Assembly: GCF_003965815.1 (NCBI RefSeq)
Contig: NZ_RXOE01000001.1
Coordinates: forward strand, 868,001 to 932,000
Length of the DNA stretch: 64,000 nt
Origin: Variovorax gossypii
Lineage (GTDB): Bacteria; Pseudomonadota; Gammaproteobacteria; Burkholderiales; Burkholderiaceae_C
Direction: 5' to 3'
Numbering within the stretch: position 1 is the first letter of the stretch; each line of letters begins with the position of its first letter. Both the position numbers and the translations under genes were made by a program. The notes beneath the pieces were generated by a model. It was not told the DNA's origin, searched no databases, and saw only the letters and a program-made list of their open reading frames with translations. Shown here one piece after another: positions 43,455 through 51,187 of this stretch.

Positions 43455-44318
43455 ATGACTCACCCCACCCAGCACAAGACACTGGAGCAGACGATCGCCG
43501 CCATCGAGGCGCTCGACTTCACGATGATCAAGTTCAAGGCCTGCCGCACGGAGGACGGCTATGGCTGGTCGGCCGGCTACGCGAACAAGATGGAAGTGGC
43601 CTACAAGCGCTACCTGATGCTGCACGCCAGGCACCCCGAGATGACGCTCGCCCCCGAACAGGACGTCGACCGCTTCTGGCACATGCACATCCTCGATACG
43701 CGCAAGTACGCGGCGGATTGCGAAGCCACCTTCGGCTACTTCCTGCACCACTTCCCCTACCTCGGCCTGCGCGGCGAGGACGACGCCAAGGCACTGCAGG
43801 CGGCGTTCGAGGAAATGCAGCGCCTGTCGGCAGAGGAATTCGGCGAGTCGGCATCCACGCCTCGCCGCGAGCCGGCCGGGGATGCGGCCGCATGGTGTTC
43901 GCTCGAAGCGGCCAAGCCCGCGGCAGCGTGGTGCTCGCTGGAAGCAGCCAAGCCCGCGGCAGCGTGGTGCTCGCTAGAGGCAGGCAAACCTTCCGCCGCA
44001 TGGTGCTCGGCAGAAGCAGCCAAGCCTGCGGCGGCATGGTGCTCGCTAGAGGCGGGCAAACCTTCCGCCGCATGGTGCTCGGCGGAAGCGGCCAAGCCCG
44101 CGGCGGCATGGTGTTCGCTCGAAGCGGGCAAGCCGTCCGCTGCATGGTGCTCGGCGGAAGCGGCCAAGCCCGCGGCGGCGTGGTGCTCGCTCGAAGCAGG
44201 CAAGCCCGAGGCAGCCTGGTGCTCGCTGGAAGCCGGCTCCGCTGTCGGCACGAAGCCCGCGGTGGATATTCCTGTGAAGGCCGGTGCGCCCGAGTCCGCA
44301 GTTTCCCGCCTGGCGTGA
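43455..44318 (+). CDS. glycine-rich-domain-like protein with ten AWCS repeats
   Basis: This 287-residue cytosolic protein has two parts. Residues 1-140 resemble the glycine-rich domain-containing protein-like (GRDP) family: FTMIKFKACRTEDGYGW, then DVDRFWHMHILDTRKYAADC and FGYFLHHFPYLGLRGEDDA. Residues 144-262 are ten near-perfect 12-residue repeats of the form [A/S/E]AAWCS[L/A]EA[A/G]KP, each with one Trp and one Cys, followed by a non-repetitive tail. Units 3-8 form a 24-residue higher-order repeat. I know of no function for the repeats; metal binding, protein interaction or a multi-core modified peptide are options. The ATG has AGGAG 8 bases upstream. It converges with an aldo/keto reductase gene. 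Confidence 0.85.
   Translation: MTHPTQHKTLEQTIAAIEALDFTMIKFKACRTEDGYGWSAGYANKMEVAYKRYLMLHARHPEMTLAPEQDVDRFWHMHILDTRKYAADCEATFGYFLHHFPYLGLRGEDDAKALQAAFEEMQRLSAEEFGESASTPRREPAGDAAAWCSLEAAKPAAAWCSLEAAKPAAAWCSLEAGKPSAAWCSAEAAKPAAAWCSLEAGKPSAAWCSAEAAKPAAAWCSLEAGKPSAAWCSAEAAKPAAAWCSLEAGKPEAAWCSLEAGSAVGTKPAVDIPVKAGAPESAVSRLA
43884..44240 (+). repeat. tandem 36-base coding repeat (10 units)
   Basis: Ten head-to-tail copies of a 36-base unit encode A-A-A-W-C-S-L-E-A-A-K-P variants; the tenth lacks its last codon. Units 3+4, 5+6 and 7+8 are close copies of a 72-base pair, pointing to stepwise duplication. Synonymous differences between copies (TGCTCGCTA, TGCTCGCTG, TGTTCGCTC) show selection for the protein sequence or age of the array. 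Confidence 0.95.
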
Positions 44319-44380
44319 ACGGATGAAGGACCGGCGCGGGAAGGAGGCCGCCGGTCCGCCCTGCCTCACCGGTACCGGGC

Positions 44381-45409
44381 CTAGACCGGGTTGGGATTTC
44401 GCTCGAGGAAGCCCTGCTGGTGCCAGTAGGGATAGGCCCGCGTCGTCGCGCTGGCCGCATCGAGCTCGGCGACCTGCGCGGGCGTGAGCTTCCAGCCCGC
44501 CGCGCCGAGGTTCTGGCGCAGTTGGGCCTCGTCCCGCGCGCCGATCACCACGCTCGACACCGTCGGGCGCTGCAGCAGCCAGTTGAGCGCGACCTGCGGC
44601 ACCGTCTTGCCGACTTCGGCGCCGACCTTTTCCAGCGCATCGACCACGCGGTACAGCAGCTCGTCGGGCACCGGCGGCCCCATGTCGGCCGTCGCGTGCA
44701 GTCGGCTGTTGGCAGGCAGCGGCTGGCCGCGCCGGATCTTGCCCGTGAGCCGGCCCCACCCCAGCGGGCTCCACACCACCGCGCCCACGCCCTGGTCCTG
44801 CGCCAGCGGCATCAGCTCCCATTCGTAGTCGCGGCCGACCAGCGAGTAGTAGGCCTGGTGCGCCACGTAGCGAGCGAGGCCGTGGCGCTCGGACACGGCC
44901 AGCGACTTCATCAGGTGCCAGCCCGAGAAGTTCGACACGCCGATGTAACGCAGCTTGCCCGCGCGCACGAGATCGTCGAGCGTGCCCAGCGTTTCCTCCA
45001 CCGGCGTGCTCGCATCGAAGCCATGCAGCTGGAACAGATCGATGTAGTCGGTGCCCAGGCGCTTGAGCGCGCCGTCGATGGCCTGCACGAGGTGATGGCG
45101 CGATGAGCCTACGTCGTTCGGCCCCTCGCCGCTGCGGAAGGTGGCCTTGGTCGAGATCAGCAGAGCGTCGCGCGGCCGGCCCTTGATCGCCTCACCGAGC
45201 ACCGACTCGGCCGCGCCGGACGAATAGATGTCTGCACTGTCGAACATGTTCACGCCTGCCTCGAGGCAGATGTCGATGAGCTTGCGCGCCTCGGCCACGT
45301 CGGTACTGCCCCACGCGCTGAAGAACTCGCCCTTGCCGCCGAAGGTGCCGGTGCCAAAACTCAATACGGGGACCTTGAGGCCCGATTTGCCCAGATGACG
45401 GTATTCCAA
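44381..45409 (-). CDS. aldo/keto reductase
   Basis: This 342-residue NADPH-dependent oxidoreductase of the (beta/alpha)8 aldo/keto reductase family opens YRHLGKSGLKVPVLSFGTGTFG. It has the catalytic residues in FDSADIYSSGAAESVLG (Asp, Tyr) and STKATF (Lys), and FQLHGFD (His). SVVIGARDEAQLRQNL is the cofactor-binding end. The only start with a good ribosome-binding site is TTG at 45409 (GGAG seven bases upstream). The 264-base gap upstream leads to amidase cassette B in the opposite orientation. Substrate unknown. Confidence 0.92.
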   Translation of the reverse strand: MEYRHLGKSGLKVPVLSFGTGTFGGKGEFFSAWGSTDVAEARKLIDICLEAGVNMFDSADIYSSGAAESVLGEAIKGRPRDALLISTKATFRSGEGPNDVGSSRHHLVQAIDGALKRLGTDYIDLFQLHGFDASTPVEETLGTLDDLVRAGKLRYIGVSNFSGWHLMKSLAVSERHGLARYVAHQAYYSLVGRDYEWELMPLAQDQGVGAVVWSPLGWGRLTGKIRRGQPLPANSRLHATADMGPPVPDELLYRVVDALEKVGAEVGKTVPQVALNWLLQRPTVSSVVIGARDEAQLRQNLGAAGWKLTPAQVAELDAASATTRAYPYWHQQGFLERNPNPV

Positions 45410-45572
45410 AGTGGTACTCCTTGGTGCTTGAGGAATTCGGGAAAGAAAAAAGAAGCGGCCGAGCCGCGCGGCCATTGTTGGACGGAGCGTTGAACCTTGT
45501 GGGCGGATGGGCTTTGCGAGACGGGCAACAAGTGGGTGACAAAGCTGCCACGGAACTCTCTTTTTCGCTCCG

Positions 45573-45594
45573 TAGCATGCGCCGCGAGGTCGTG
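45573..45594 (+). promoter_or_regulatory. conserved element upstream of amidase B
   Basis: TAGCATGCGCCGCGAGGTCG followed by TG matches the element at 8366-8387 (minus strand) at 21 of 22 bases and lies 80 bases before the amidase start. The rest of the gaps appears less similar, which points to a retained promoter or operator. Confidence 0.5.
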
Positions 45595-45673
45595 GTCTTG
45601 CGGCGAGTGCGACGCGCAGGACCAAGCCCTTCAGAGAGCAGACAACCAATAAATTCTTCAGGGAGGAAAACCC

Positions 45674-46339
45674 ATGCTTGTCGAAATCGACAAACACGGA
45701 ATGATCAGTCACGCGCGCGTCAGGCATGCGCGCAGTCCGCAGATCGAACGAGGGAAACGGGTCGGGGCTATCACCGGCATCGTCGTGCACCAGACGGATG
45801 CCGACACCCTTTCGTCTTCATTGAACAGCTACAGGAACCCCAAGGCGAACGGGGCGCACTTTCTCATCGACAAGGATGGGACGATCTATCAGACGGCTGC
45901 GATTTATCAGCGGACGAACCATGTGGGGCCGTTGAAGGCGAGGTGCCTTGTGATACCGAAGTGCACCCTGCGTGACTTCCCAGAGAAAGTAGGGCCGACG
46001 GCGATGCATCGCATCGAGATGCTCAAGGCGCCTCCCGACCGCTATCCGGGCAACATGGAGGCCGTTGGGATCGAAATGGTTGGCAGGGCAAAGCTGCCAG
46101 CGGGATTCAGGCCGATCCCTGAAGAAGCGACGTGGCCGATCGAGAAACTGCGCGGCAGACACGGCATATTCGACACACCGACTGCAGCGCAAAATCAATC
46201 GCTCTCGTGGCTTGTCCGCGTGCTGCAGGATTCGCTGCAAATGACGGAAGGTGAAGTATTTCGTCATCCAGTGGTCAGCAGGAAGAATCCAACAGAGGCG
46301 CAGGGTGCGAACTGGAATCTGCACGTCCCGACACCATGA
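45674..46339 (+). CDS. N-acetylmuramoyl-L-alanine amidase-like protein, putative effector B
   Basis: This is a second copy of the leaderless amidase at 7632-8297: 221 residues, same length, no gaps, 38 differences in my hand alignment. VVHQTDAD, TNHVG, GIEMVG and FRHPVVSRKNPTEAQG are all retained. The region around residues 145-160 (GFRPIPEEATWPIEKLRG) is where the two copies differ most, so it may be a partner-recognition surface. GGGAGGAA lies six bases upstream of the ATG. The stop overlaps the start of the exported partner by four bases. Other readings (phage-type lysis enzyme, recycling amidase) fit less well because of the partner with a signal peptide. Confidence 0.75.
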   Translation: MLVEIDKHGMISHARVRHARSPQIERGKRVGAITGIVVHQTDADTLSSSLNSYRNPKANGAHFLIDKDGTIYQTAAIYQRTNHVGPLKARCLVIPKCTLRDFPEKVGPTAMHRIEMLKAPPDRYPGNMEAVGIEMVGRAKLPAGFRPIPEEATWPIEKLRGRHGIFDTPTAAQNQSLSWLVRVLQDSLQMTEGEVFRHPVVSRKNPTEAQGANWNLHVPTP

Positions 46340-46887
46340 AAAAAATCAACATCTGCATGACCGCCGCGGTGCTGCTTTTTGCGGCAACCTTTCCGGCAGA
46401 GGCCGCCGACAGGCGATATCCCATTGCTTATGTGCAGAAAGTGGAAGTCACGAACCCTTCACGCCGCACGGCCTGGGAAGACAAGGATTTCCTGGATTGC
46501 GACGACGTCGTACTGACGGAGGAAGACGTCCGCTATGCCTTGCGGCACATGAGAAAGGTGCCGTGGAAAGTCTACGACCCTGAAAACACGGACACCACAG
46601 GGTGCCAAGGAAGCGCTCTTGTCACGTTCAAGAACGGAAGAATCCTAGCCATGGGCATTGAGCCCACCGGGCGAATCACCACTGCAGAGTACGACGCCGG
46701 AATGAAAATTGCGGCAAGTCCTGCGGGCTTCTACGAATGCGACCCTTGCAGGGAGCGCAAGATGAAGTTCCTGAAGGATGCGCTATACCGAGCCGATGAG
46801 CGACGGCTCAAGAAACTCGAGGCGGAAGGAAAAATTCCGCCGGGTGAAGCGGAACGGCGCCTGAAGACACTGCAAACCAGCCGCTGA
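46336..46887 (+). CDS. small exported four-cysteine protein, putative immunity protein B
   Basis: This 183-residue precursor has a signal peptide (MKKINICMTAAVLLFAATF ... AEA) and mature start ADRRYPIAYVQKVEV. Cysteines in LDCDD, TTGCQG and YECDPC match those of the cassette A proteins. It resembles the A1 protein more than A2 in the C-terminal stretch ERRLKKLEAEGKIPPGEAE. It is coupled to amidase B by an ATGA overlap and followed after ten bases by a terminator with the same stem as cassette A. Unlike cassette A there is one partner gene, not two. The function is inferred as for the A proteins. Confidence 0.65.
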   Translation: MKKINICMTAAVLLFAATFPAEAADRRYPIAYVQKVEVTNPSRRTAWEDKDFLDCDDVVLTEEDVRYALRHMRKVPWKVYDPENTDTTGCQGSALVTFKNGRILAMGIEPTGRITTAEYDAGMKIAASPAGFYECDPCRERKMKFLKDALYRADERRLKKLEAEGKIPPGEAERRLKTLQTSR

Positions 46888-46897
46888 CCCTTGCGCC

Positions 46898-46920
46898 AAC
46901 CCGCTTCGGCGGGTTTTCTT
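46898..46920 (+). terminator. intrinsic terminator of amidase cassette B
   Basis: AACCCGC (46898-46904), loop TTCG, GCGGGTT (46909-46915), then TTCTTTC. The stem sequence is identical to that of cassette A; the loops differ. Confidence 0.85.
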
Positions 46921-46969
46921 TCGCCCCGCTCTCCCGATCAACCACCCATCGGCTGGATAACATCACCCG

Positions 46970-47425
46970 ATGCGAATCTCCCTCGAAAGCCCCGCCCAAC
47001 CCGACGTCATCCAGCTCATCGACGACCTCGACGCCTACCAGAAGCCGCTGTATCCGCCCGAGTGCCACTACGGCATCGACATCGCTGCGCTGTCTGCCGC
47101 AAACGTGCTGTTCGCGGTGGCCCGCGACGGCGAAGGCACGGCCGTCGGTTGCGGAGCCATCGTGATGGAGCCGAAATTCGGCGAGCTCAAGCGCATGTAC
47201 GTGCGACCCGAGAACCGGGGACAAGGCGTCGCGGCGAAAGTGCTGGGCTTCCTGGAGGGCGAAGCGATGGCGCGTGGCTGCGCGATGTTCAGGCTGGAAA
47301 CGGGCGTGAGCCAGCCGGAAGCGCTGTCGTTCTATGCACGCGCGGGCTACGCCCGGCGAGGGCCGTTCGGGACGTACCCGGACGATCCGCTGAGCGTGTT
47401 CATGCAAAAGGAAATCGCGGGCTGA
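46970..47425 (+). CDS. GNAT-family N-acetyltransferase
   Basis: This 151-residue single-domain acetyltransferase has the acetyl-CoA loop in MYVRPENRGQGVAAKVLGFLE (about residues 83-100: R-x-x-G-x-A), preceded by CGAIVMEPKFGELKR. The C-terminal FYARAGYARRGPFGTYPDDP and FMQKEIAG complete the fold. The family acetylates amines on small molecules or proteins; the acceptor is unknown. The ATG at 46970 follows the cassette B terminator by 50 bases. It converges with the VOC gene. Confidence 0.88.
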   Translation: MRISLESPAQPDVIQLIDDLDAYQKPLYPPECHYGIDIAALSAANVLFAVARDGEGTAVGCGAIVMEPKFGELKRMYVRPENRGQGVAAKVLGFLEGEAMARGCAMFRLETGVSQPEALSFYARAGYARRGPFGTYPDDPLSVFMQKEIAG

Positions 47426-47457
47426 GAGGCTGCCGCCTCCATCGGCGATGAATCCGG

Positions 47458-47886
47458 TCAGCGCCTGATCCGCACCGAAGCCGCGCTGCGCTCGGCCTCT
47501 CCGTGGAACACGGCCTCGATGTTGTTGCCATCGGGGTTCAGCACGAACGCCGCGTAGTAGCCGGGGTGGTATGAGCGCTCACCCGGAGGGCCGTTGTCCC
47601 GCCCGCCATGCGTCAGTGCAGCCTTGTAGAACGCATCCACCATGGCCCGATCCCTCGCCTGGAACGCGAGGTGATGGCGCCCGGTGAGCTCGCCCTGCAC
47701 TTCCTCGCTGTCGCGCGTCGAGACGAACAGCTCGTCCGCCCAGAAGTCTCGCTCGCCCGAGCCGCCCATGGGGATCTCCAGCGCTTCGAGGACGGCGGAA
47801 TAGAAGGCCTTGCTCGCAGCCAGGTCGCGAACGACCAGGCCGATGTGGTCTATCAGGCGGCCTCGATGCAGTTCGCGTTTCTCCAT
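47458..47886 (-). CDS. VOC-family (glyoxalase/dioxygenase fold) protein
   Basis: This 142-residue protein shows the paired beta-alpha-beta-beta-beta modules of the vicinal oxygen chelate fold. IDHIGLVVRDLAASKAFYSAVL carries a first metal His (DH), RHHLAFQARDRAMVDAFYKAAL the second, and a final AAFVLNPDGNNIEAVFHG with the ligand Glu. Members include glyoxalase-like and antibiotic-resistance proteins; no specific role is evident. The start at 47886 gives the usual length. It converges with the GNAT gene. Confidence 0.88.
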   Translation of the reverse strand: MEKRELHRGRLIDHIGLVVRDLAASKAFYSAVLEALEIPMGGSGERDFWADELFVSTRDSEEVQGELTGRHHLAFQARDRAMVDAFYKAALTHGGRDNGPPGERSYHPGYYAAFVLNPDGNNIEAVFHGEAERSAASVRIRR

Positions 47887-47953
47887 GGAGTGCTCTTGAC
47901 GGTTGGTGCGGGAGGCGGAGTCTACAGAGGCTCTCTCCAGACTGCCCTCGCGA

Positions 47954-48256
47954 TCAGACTGCCTCCGGCGTTGCCAACGCCGCACGCATCGCACGGGTCG
48001 CGCTGTCGGCGGCGTCGATGCGACGGCTCATCTCCTCATTGACCAAACGCACCAAAGAGCCGAGTTCGGTGCGCGTGGGACTGAGTTGCTCCGTATCGCC
48101 CACTTCGAGCGGCGCAATGAGCTTTTCAAGGCATACATAGGCGCAGAGCACTTCGCGAAGACTGTCGGTGTCGTCGCAGGCTTGAAGAGCGAAAGCTTCG
48201 GCAGTATCGAAGCGGGTTGATGCGGATGGCGTACGCGAGCGAGTAGAAGCAGCCAT
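47954..48256 (-). CDS. small hypothetical protein
   Basis: This 100-residue protein of unknown family begins MAASTRSRTPSASTRFDTAEAFALQA, then continues with mostly helical sequence containing LREVLCAYVCLEKLIAPL and ELGSLVRLVNEEMSRRIDAA. It is acidic overall with no signal peptide. The start at 48256 was chosen for its GGAGG seven bases upstream; longer readings lack one. It may be a regulatory or stress-related small protein. It lies between the VOC and Coq7-like genes, all on the minus strand. Confidence 0.6.
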   Translation of the reverse strand: MAASTRSRTPSASTRFDTAEAFALQACDDTDSLREVLCAYVCLEKLIAPLEVGDTEQLSPTRTELGSLVRLVNEEMSRRIDAADSATRAMRAALATPEAV

Positions 48257-48371
48257 GAGTGGCCTCCGTTGAAAACGCAGAGGTGCTTCGGGACGCCAAT
48301 CCCAGACACGCCGAGCTTTCGGCGTGCGAGGCGCAGTGTATCGCCCGGAAGCGGAACTCACCGCAGTGAAT

Positions 48372-48914
48372 TCAAAGCCGCATCCCAAGCCAGATCACCG
48401 TCTCGGTCGAAGCTGCAACAACCGGGCTCAGCAACTTCGCCCATACATGGCCCGCACGCATATGCGACGCCGACTGATCGTGGTGCAACTGCTCCTCCTC
48501 GACGATCTGCGATATGACGTGAACCGCAGCTTCGTCCTTGCCCGACAGCTCGCGCAACTGCGTCTTCAGGTGTCCCAGCACCACGCGCTCGACAGCCACG
48601 GTGGTCGCGGCAATGGCATGGCGGCCAAGCAGCCCGGTGAGCAGACCCAGCACCCATCCGCCGATGCCACACAGCCAGTAGCTGCGGCAACGGCGCACTC
48701 CCCGCCGCTGCAGCTCGGCCCAGAACAGCGCCCGGTGTCTTTCCTCATGGGACTTGAACTCGCGCAACTCCGGCACCAGTGACGGCGCAGTCCATCGCGC
48801 CACGAAGATCTGGGCTCTGTAGATGTTGACCGCACCTTGCTCGCCCGCATGGTCGACCTTGAGGATCCGTCCACCCAACGTCGAACCTCGATCCGCTAGC
48901 TTCCCCTCGTTCAT
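48372..48914 (-). CDS. demethoxyubiquinone hydroxylase family protein (Coq7-like diiron)
   Basis: This 180-residue protein has the diiron ligand pattern of Coq7. It shows DHAGEQGAVNIYRAQ (first Glu), KSHEERHRALF (E-x-x-H), VAVERVVLGHL (Glu) and EEEQLHHDQS (E-x-x-H), with a hydrophobic membrane-interacting stretch WLCGIGGWVLGLLTGLL. It would hydroxylate demethoxyubiquinone at C6 in ubiquinone synthesis. The start at 48914 has GAGAGGGG upstream. No other ubiquinone genes are nearby, so it could be an extra copy or a relative acting on another substrate. Confidence 0.85.
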   Translation of the reverse strand: MNEGKLADRGSTLGGRILKVDHAGEQGAVNIYRAQIFVARWTAPSLVPELREFKSHEERHRALFWAELQRRGVRRCRSYWLCGIGGWVLGLLTGLLGRHAIAATTVAVERVVLGHLKTQLRELSGKDEAAVHVISQIVEEEQLHHDQSASHMRAGHVWAKLLSPVVAASTETVIWLGMRL

Positions 48915-49092
48915 CGCGCCCCTCTCATTTGCCGAGGATTTTGACAACTCGGCCGCCCGGCAGGCGCAAATCAGCGACATCAGGGGAAATACCTAGAGGC
49001 CAGGCCATCACCGGCTCGGGCGCTCCTTCCACGAGGGAAACAGCACGCCTCTCCGCCTCCTCAATCCCCTTCGCCCCTGGCCCGCTACTTGC

Positions 49093-49123
49093 GATCATGA
49101 TCAAAAATGACAGAAAATTTTCT
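49093..49123. promoter_or_regulatory. A/T-rich palindromes upstream of the RpiR-led operon
   Basis: GATCATGATC (49093-49102) and AGAAAATTTTCT (49112-49123) are perfect palindromes in an A/T-rich island about 65-95 bases before the RpiR start. GAAA-AT-TTTC half-sites are the kind RpiR/MurR regulators bind, so autoregulation and control of the operon is plausible. Confidence 0.45.
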
Positions 49124-49188
49124 TATCTGACTTATATTTGTAAACTGGTTTTCAAAAAACGCACACTTTCGGGCGCATCGCACCCTCC

Positions 49189-50175
49189 ATGAGCACCACT
49201 CTCGACACCCCAGGCACCACCGTGGCCCAGCGCATCGCGCAGGCATTGCCGCGGCTGTCGCGATCGCATCGGCAGGTGGCCGACTACGTGCTGGAGCACC
49301 CGCTGCAGGTCGCCACGCTGCCCATCGACGAGCTGGCGGCAGTGGTGGGCGTGTCGGTCGCCACTGCCAACCGCTTCGCGCGCGCGCTGGACTTCGACGG
49401 CTACGCGACCTTCCGCGCCGAGCTTGTGCGCGGCTTCGAGCCGCTGGTAGCGCCGGTGGAGCGCCTGCGCGGCAACCTGGAGCGGCCGACCACGGTGGCC
49501 GAGGTGTTCGCCACAGCGCTCGACGAGAGCCGCCGCAACATCGACGCCACGCGCCAGACGCTGGACTACGCCGCCTGCGAAGCCGCGGTGGAGCGCATCG
49601 GCAAGGCGCGCTCGGTCTACATCGGCGGCTTCGGCGCGAGCGCATGGCTCGCGGGCCTGCTGCAGCACGGGCTGGACGGCAGCTGCAGCGACGTGCGGCT
49701 GCTCGCGGGCGTCAGCGGCGTCACGCACGCCGCGCGCACGCTGATGCACGCGGGGCCGCAGGACGTGTTCATCGGCCTCACCTTTCCGCGCTACCTCACG
49801 GACACCATCGCGCTCGCGCAGATCGCGCGCAGCCAGGGCTGCGCGGTGATCGCCCTCACCGACCGCCCCAGCTCGCCGCTGGCCCCGCTGGCCGACGTGG
49901 CGCTCTTCTGCCAGACCGAGACCAGCTACCGCCCGAACTGCGAGACCAGCGTGCTCGCGCTGATCGAGGCGCTGACCAGCGCGGTGTCGCTGCGCGCGCC
50001 CGACCCGGTGCAGTCGGCCGGCCGCATCCTGCACGCCGTGCGGCCGTGGCTGCACGGTGCCAACGGGCTGCCCCGCATCAACGGGCTCGACACGAGCGCC
50101 CGCCAGCAAGACAAGACGACAGATGCCTCCGCCGCGAACGGCGCCGGCAAGAGAAAGAAGAAAGCTTCCCGATGA
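49189..50175 (+). CDS. MurR/RpiR-family transcriptional regulator
   Basis: This 328-residue regulator has an N-terminal RpiR helix-turn-helix (LSRSHRQVADYVLEHPLQVATLPIDELAAVVGVS in two helical parts, then TANRFARALDFDGYATFRAEL) and a C-terminal SIS sugar-phosphate isomerase-like domain (SVYIGGFGASAWLAGLL, LTFPRYLTDTIAL). SIS domains usually bind sugar phosphates such as MurNAc-6-phosphate. Here the operon is for peptides, so a cell-wall peptide signal is conceivable. It is first in the operon and overlaps the next gene (ATGA). The Lys/Arg-rich tail is unusual. Confidence 0.92.
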   Translation: MSTTLDTPGTTVAQRIAQALPRLSRSHRQVADYVLEHPLQVATLPIDELAAVVGVSVATANRFARALDFDGYATFRAELVRGFEPLVAPVERLRGNLERPTTVAEVFATALDESRRNIDATRQTLDYAACEAAVERIGKARSVYIGGFGASAWLAGLLQHGLDGSCSDVRLLAGVSGVTHAARTLMHAGPQDVFIGLTFPRYLTDTIALAQIARSQGCAVIALTDRPSSPLAPLADVALFCQTETSYRPNCETSVLALIEALTSAVSLRAPDPVQSAGRILHAVRPWLHGANGLPRINGLDTSARQQDKTTDASAANGAGKRKKKASR

Positions 50176-51143
50176 CCCAGACCCACGTGCCCGTGATCGC
50201 CATCCACGGCGGCGCCGGCACCATCAGCGCCGCGACGACGAGCGCGGAACAGGCGCAGGCCTATCACGACGCGTTGAAGAGCATCGTGGCCGCCGCGCAG
50301 GCGATGCTGCTCAAGGGCGCGTCCGCGCTCGACGCAGCCTGCCTCGCGGTCGAGATGCTCGAAGACTGCCCGCTCTTCAACGCCGGCCACGGCGCGGTGT
50401 TCACGCACGACGAAACCCATGAGCTCGATGCCGCCGTGATGGACGGCGCCACGCTCGCCGCCGGTGCGGTTGCCGGCGTGTGCCACATCCGCCGCCCGGT
50501 GCGCGCCGCGCGCGCCGTGCTGGAAGACGGAGCCCACGTGCTGCTGGCCGGTGCCGGTGCCGAGGTGTTCGCGCGCGAACGCGGGCTGGAGATGGTCGAG
50601 CCTTCGTTCTTCTCCACCGAGGCTCGTCGCCAGCAGCTCTATCGCGTGCGCGGCACCGGCCGTGTCGTGACCGATCACGAGGGCGCGACGATGGCGGCGA
50701 CAGGTTCGTCCCCGCTCGACGAGGACAAGAAGTTCGGCACCGTCGGCGCCGTCGCGCTCGACATGCACGGCCACCTGGCCGCGGCCACCTCCACCGGCGG
50801 CATGACCAACAAGCGCGTCGGCCGCATCGGCGATTCGCCCCTGATCGGCGCCGGCACCTATGCCGACGACCGCACGGCCGCCGTGTCGTGCACCGGCAGC
50901 GGCGAGATGTTCATCCGCGTCGCCGCGGCCTACGACGTGTGCGCGCGCATGGCCTACGGCGGCGCGACGCTCGAAGCCGCCACGCACGCGGTGGTGCAGC
51001 AGTCGCTGCCGGCCATCGGCGGCTCCGGCGGGCTGATCGCCGTGGACCGCCACGGCAACCTGAGCCTGGCCTTCAACTCCGAAGGCATGTATCGCGGCCA
51101 CGCGCGCGGCAACGACGCACCGCAAACGGCCATCTTCGCCTGA
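50172..51143 (+). CDS. iaaA: isoaspartyl peptidase / L-asparaginase (Ntn hydrolase)
   Basis: This 323-residue enzyme cleaves isoaspartyl dipeptides and asparagine. It matures by self-cleavage before the nucleophile Thr in [13 protein letters not shown] (about residue 186). The N-terminus has [11 protein letters not shown]. The C-terminal part has [26 protein letters not shown], typical in two short blocks, and [10 protein letters not shown]. Length fits plant-type asparaginases such as E. coli IaaA. It overlaps the RpiR gene and precedes the peptide transporter, so imported isoaspartyl dipeptides are probable substrates. Confidence 0.94.
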   Translation: MTQTHVPVIAIHGGAGTISAATTSAEQAQAYHDALKSIVAAAQAMLLKGASALDAACLAVEMLEDCPLFNAGHGAVFTHDETHELDAAVMDGATLAAGAVAGVCHIRRPVRAARAVLEDGAHVLLAGAGAEVFARERGLEMVEPSFFSTEARRQQLYRVRGTGRVVTDHEGATMAATGSSPLDEDKKFGTVGAVALDMHGHLAAATSTGGMTNKRVGRIGDSPLIGAGTYADDRTAAVSCTGSGEMFIRVAAAYDVCARMAYGGATLEAATHAVVQQSLPAIGGSGGLIAVDRHGNLSLAFNSEGMYRGHARGNDAPQTAIFA

Positions 51144-51187
51144 AGCCGCACGCACGCTCGCTCGCACCCTCTTTTTCTCGCACTCCC

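Noticed and set aside
43884..44240. Regular 36-base repeats resembling a CRISPR array by length
   Set aside because: The units are directly adjacent with no spacers and encode protein in one frame.
43757..44251. Long minus-strand open frame over the AWCS repeat encoding repeats of SSEHHAAAGLAAS type
   Set aside because: It is the antisense of the repeat array, open only because the 36-base unit lacks stops in several frames. It has no ribosome-binding site and no non-repetitive domain.
44328..44357. GGACCGGCG/CGCCGGTCC inverted repeat between the convergent GRDP-like and aldo/keto reductase genes as terminator
   Set aside because: The 9-bp stem has a 12-base loop and no T-run in either direction, so it may be a stem but not a supported intrinsic terminator.
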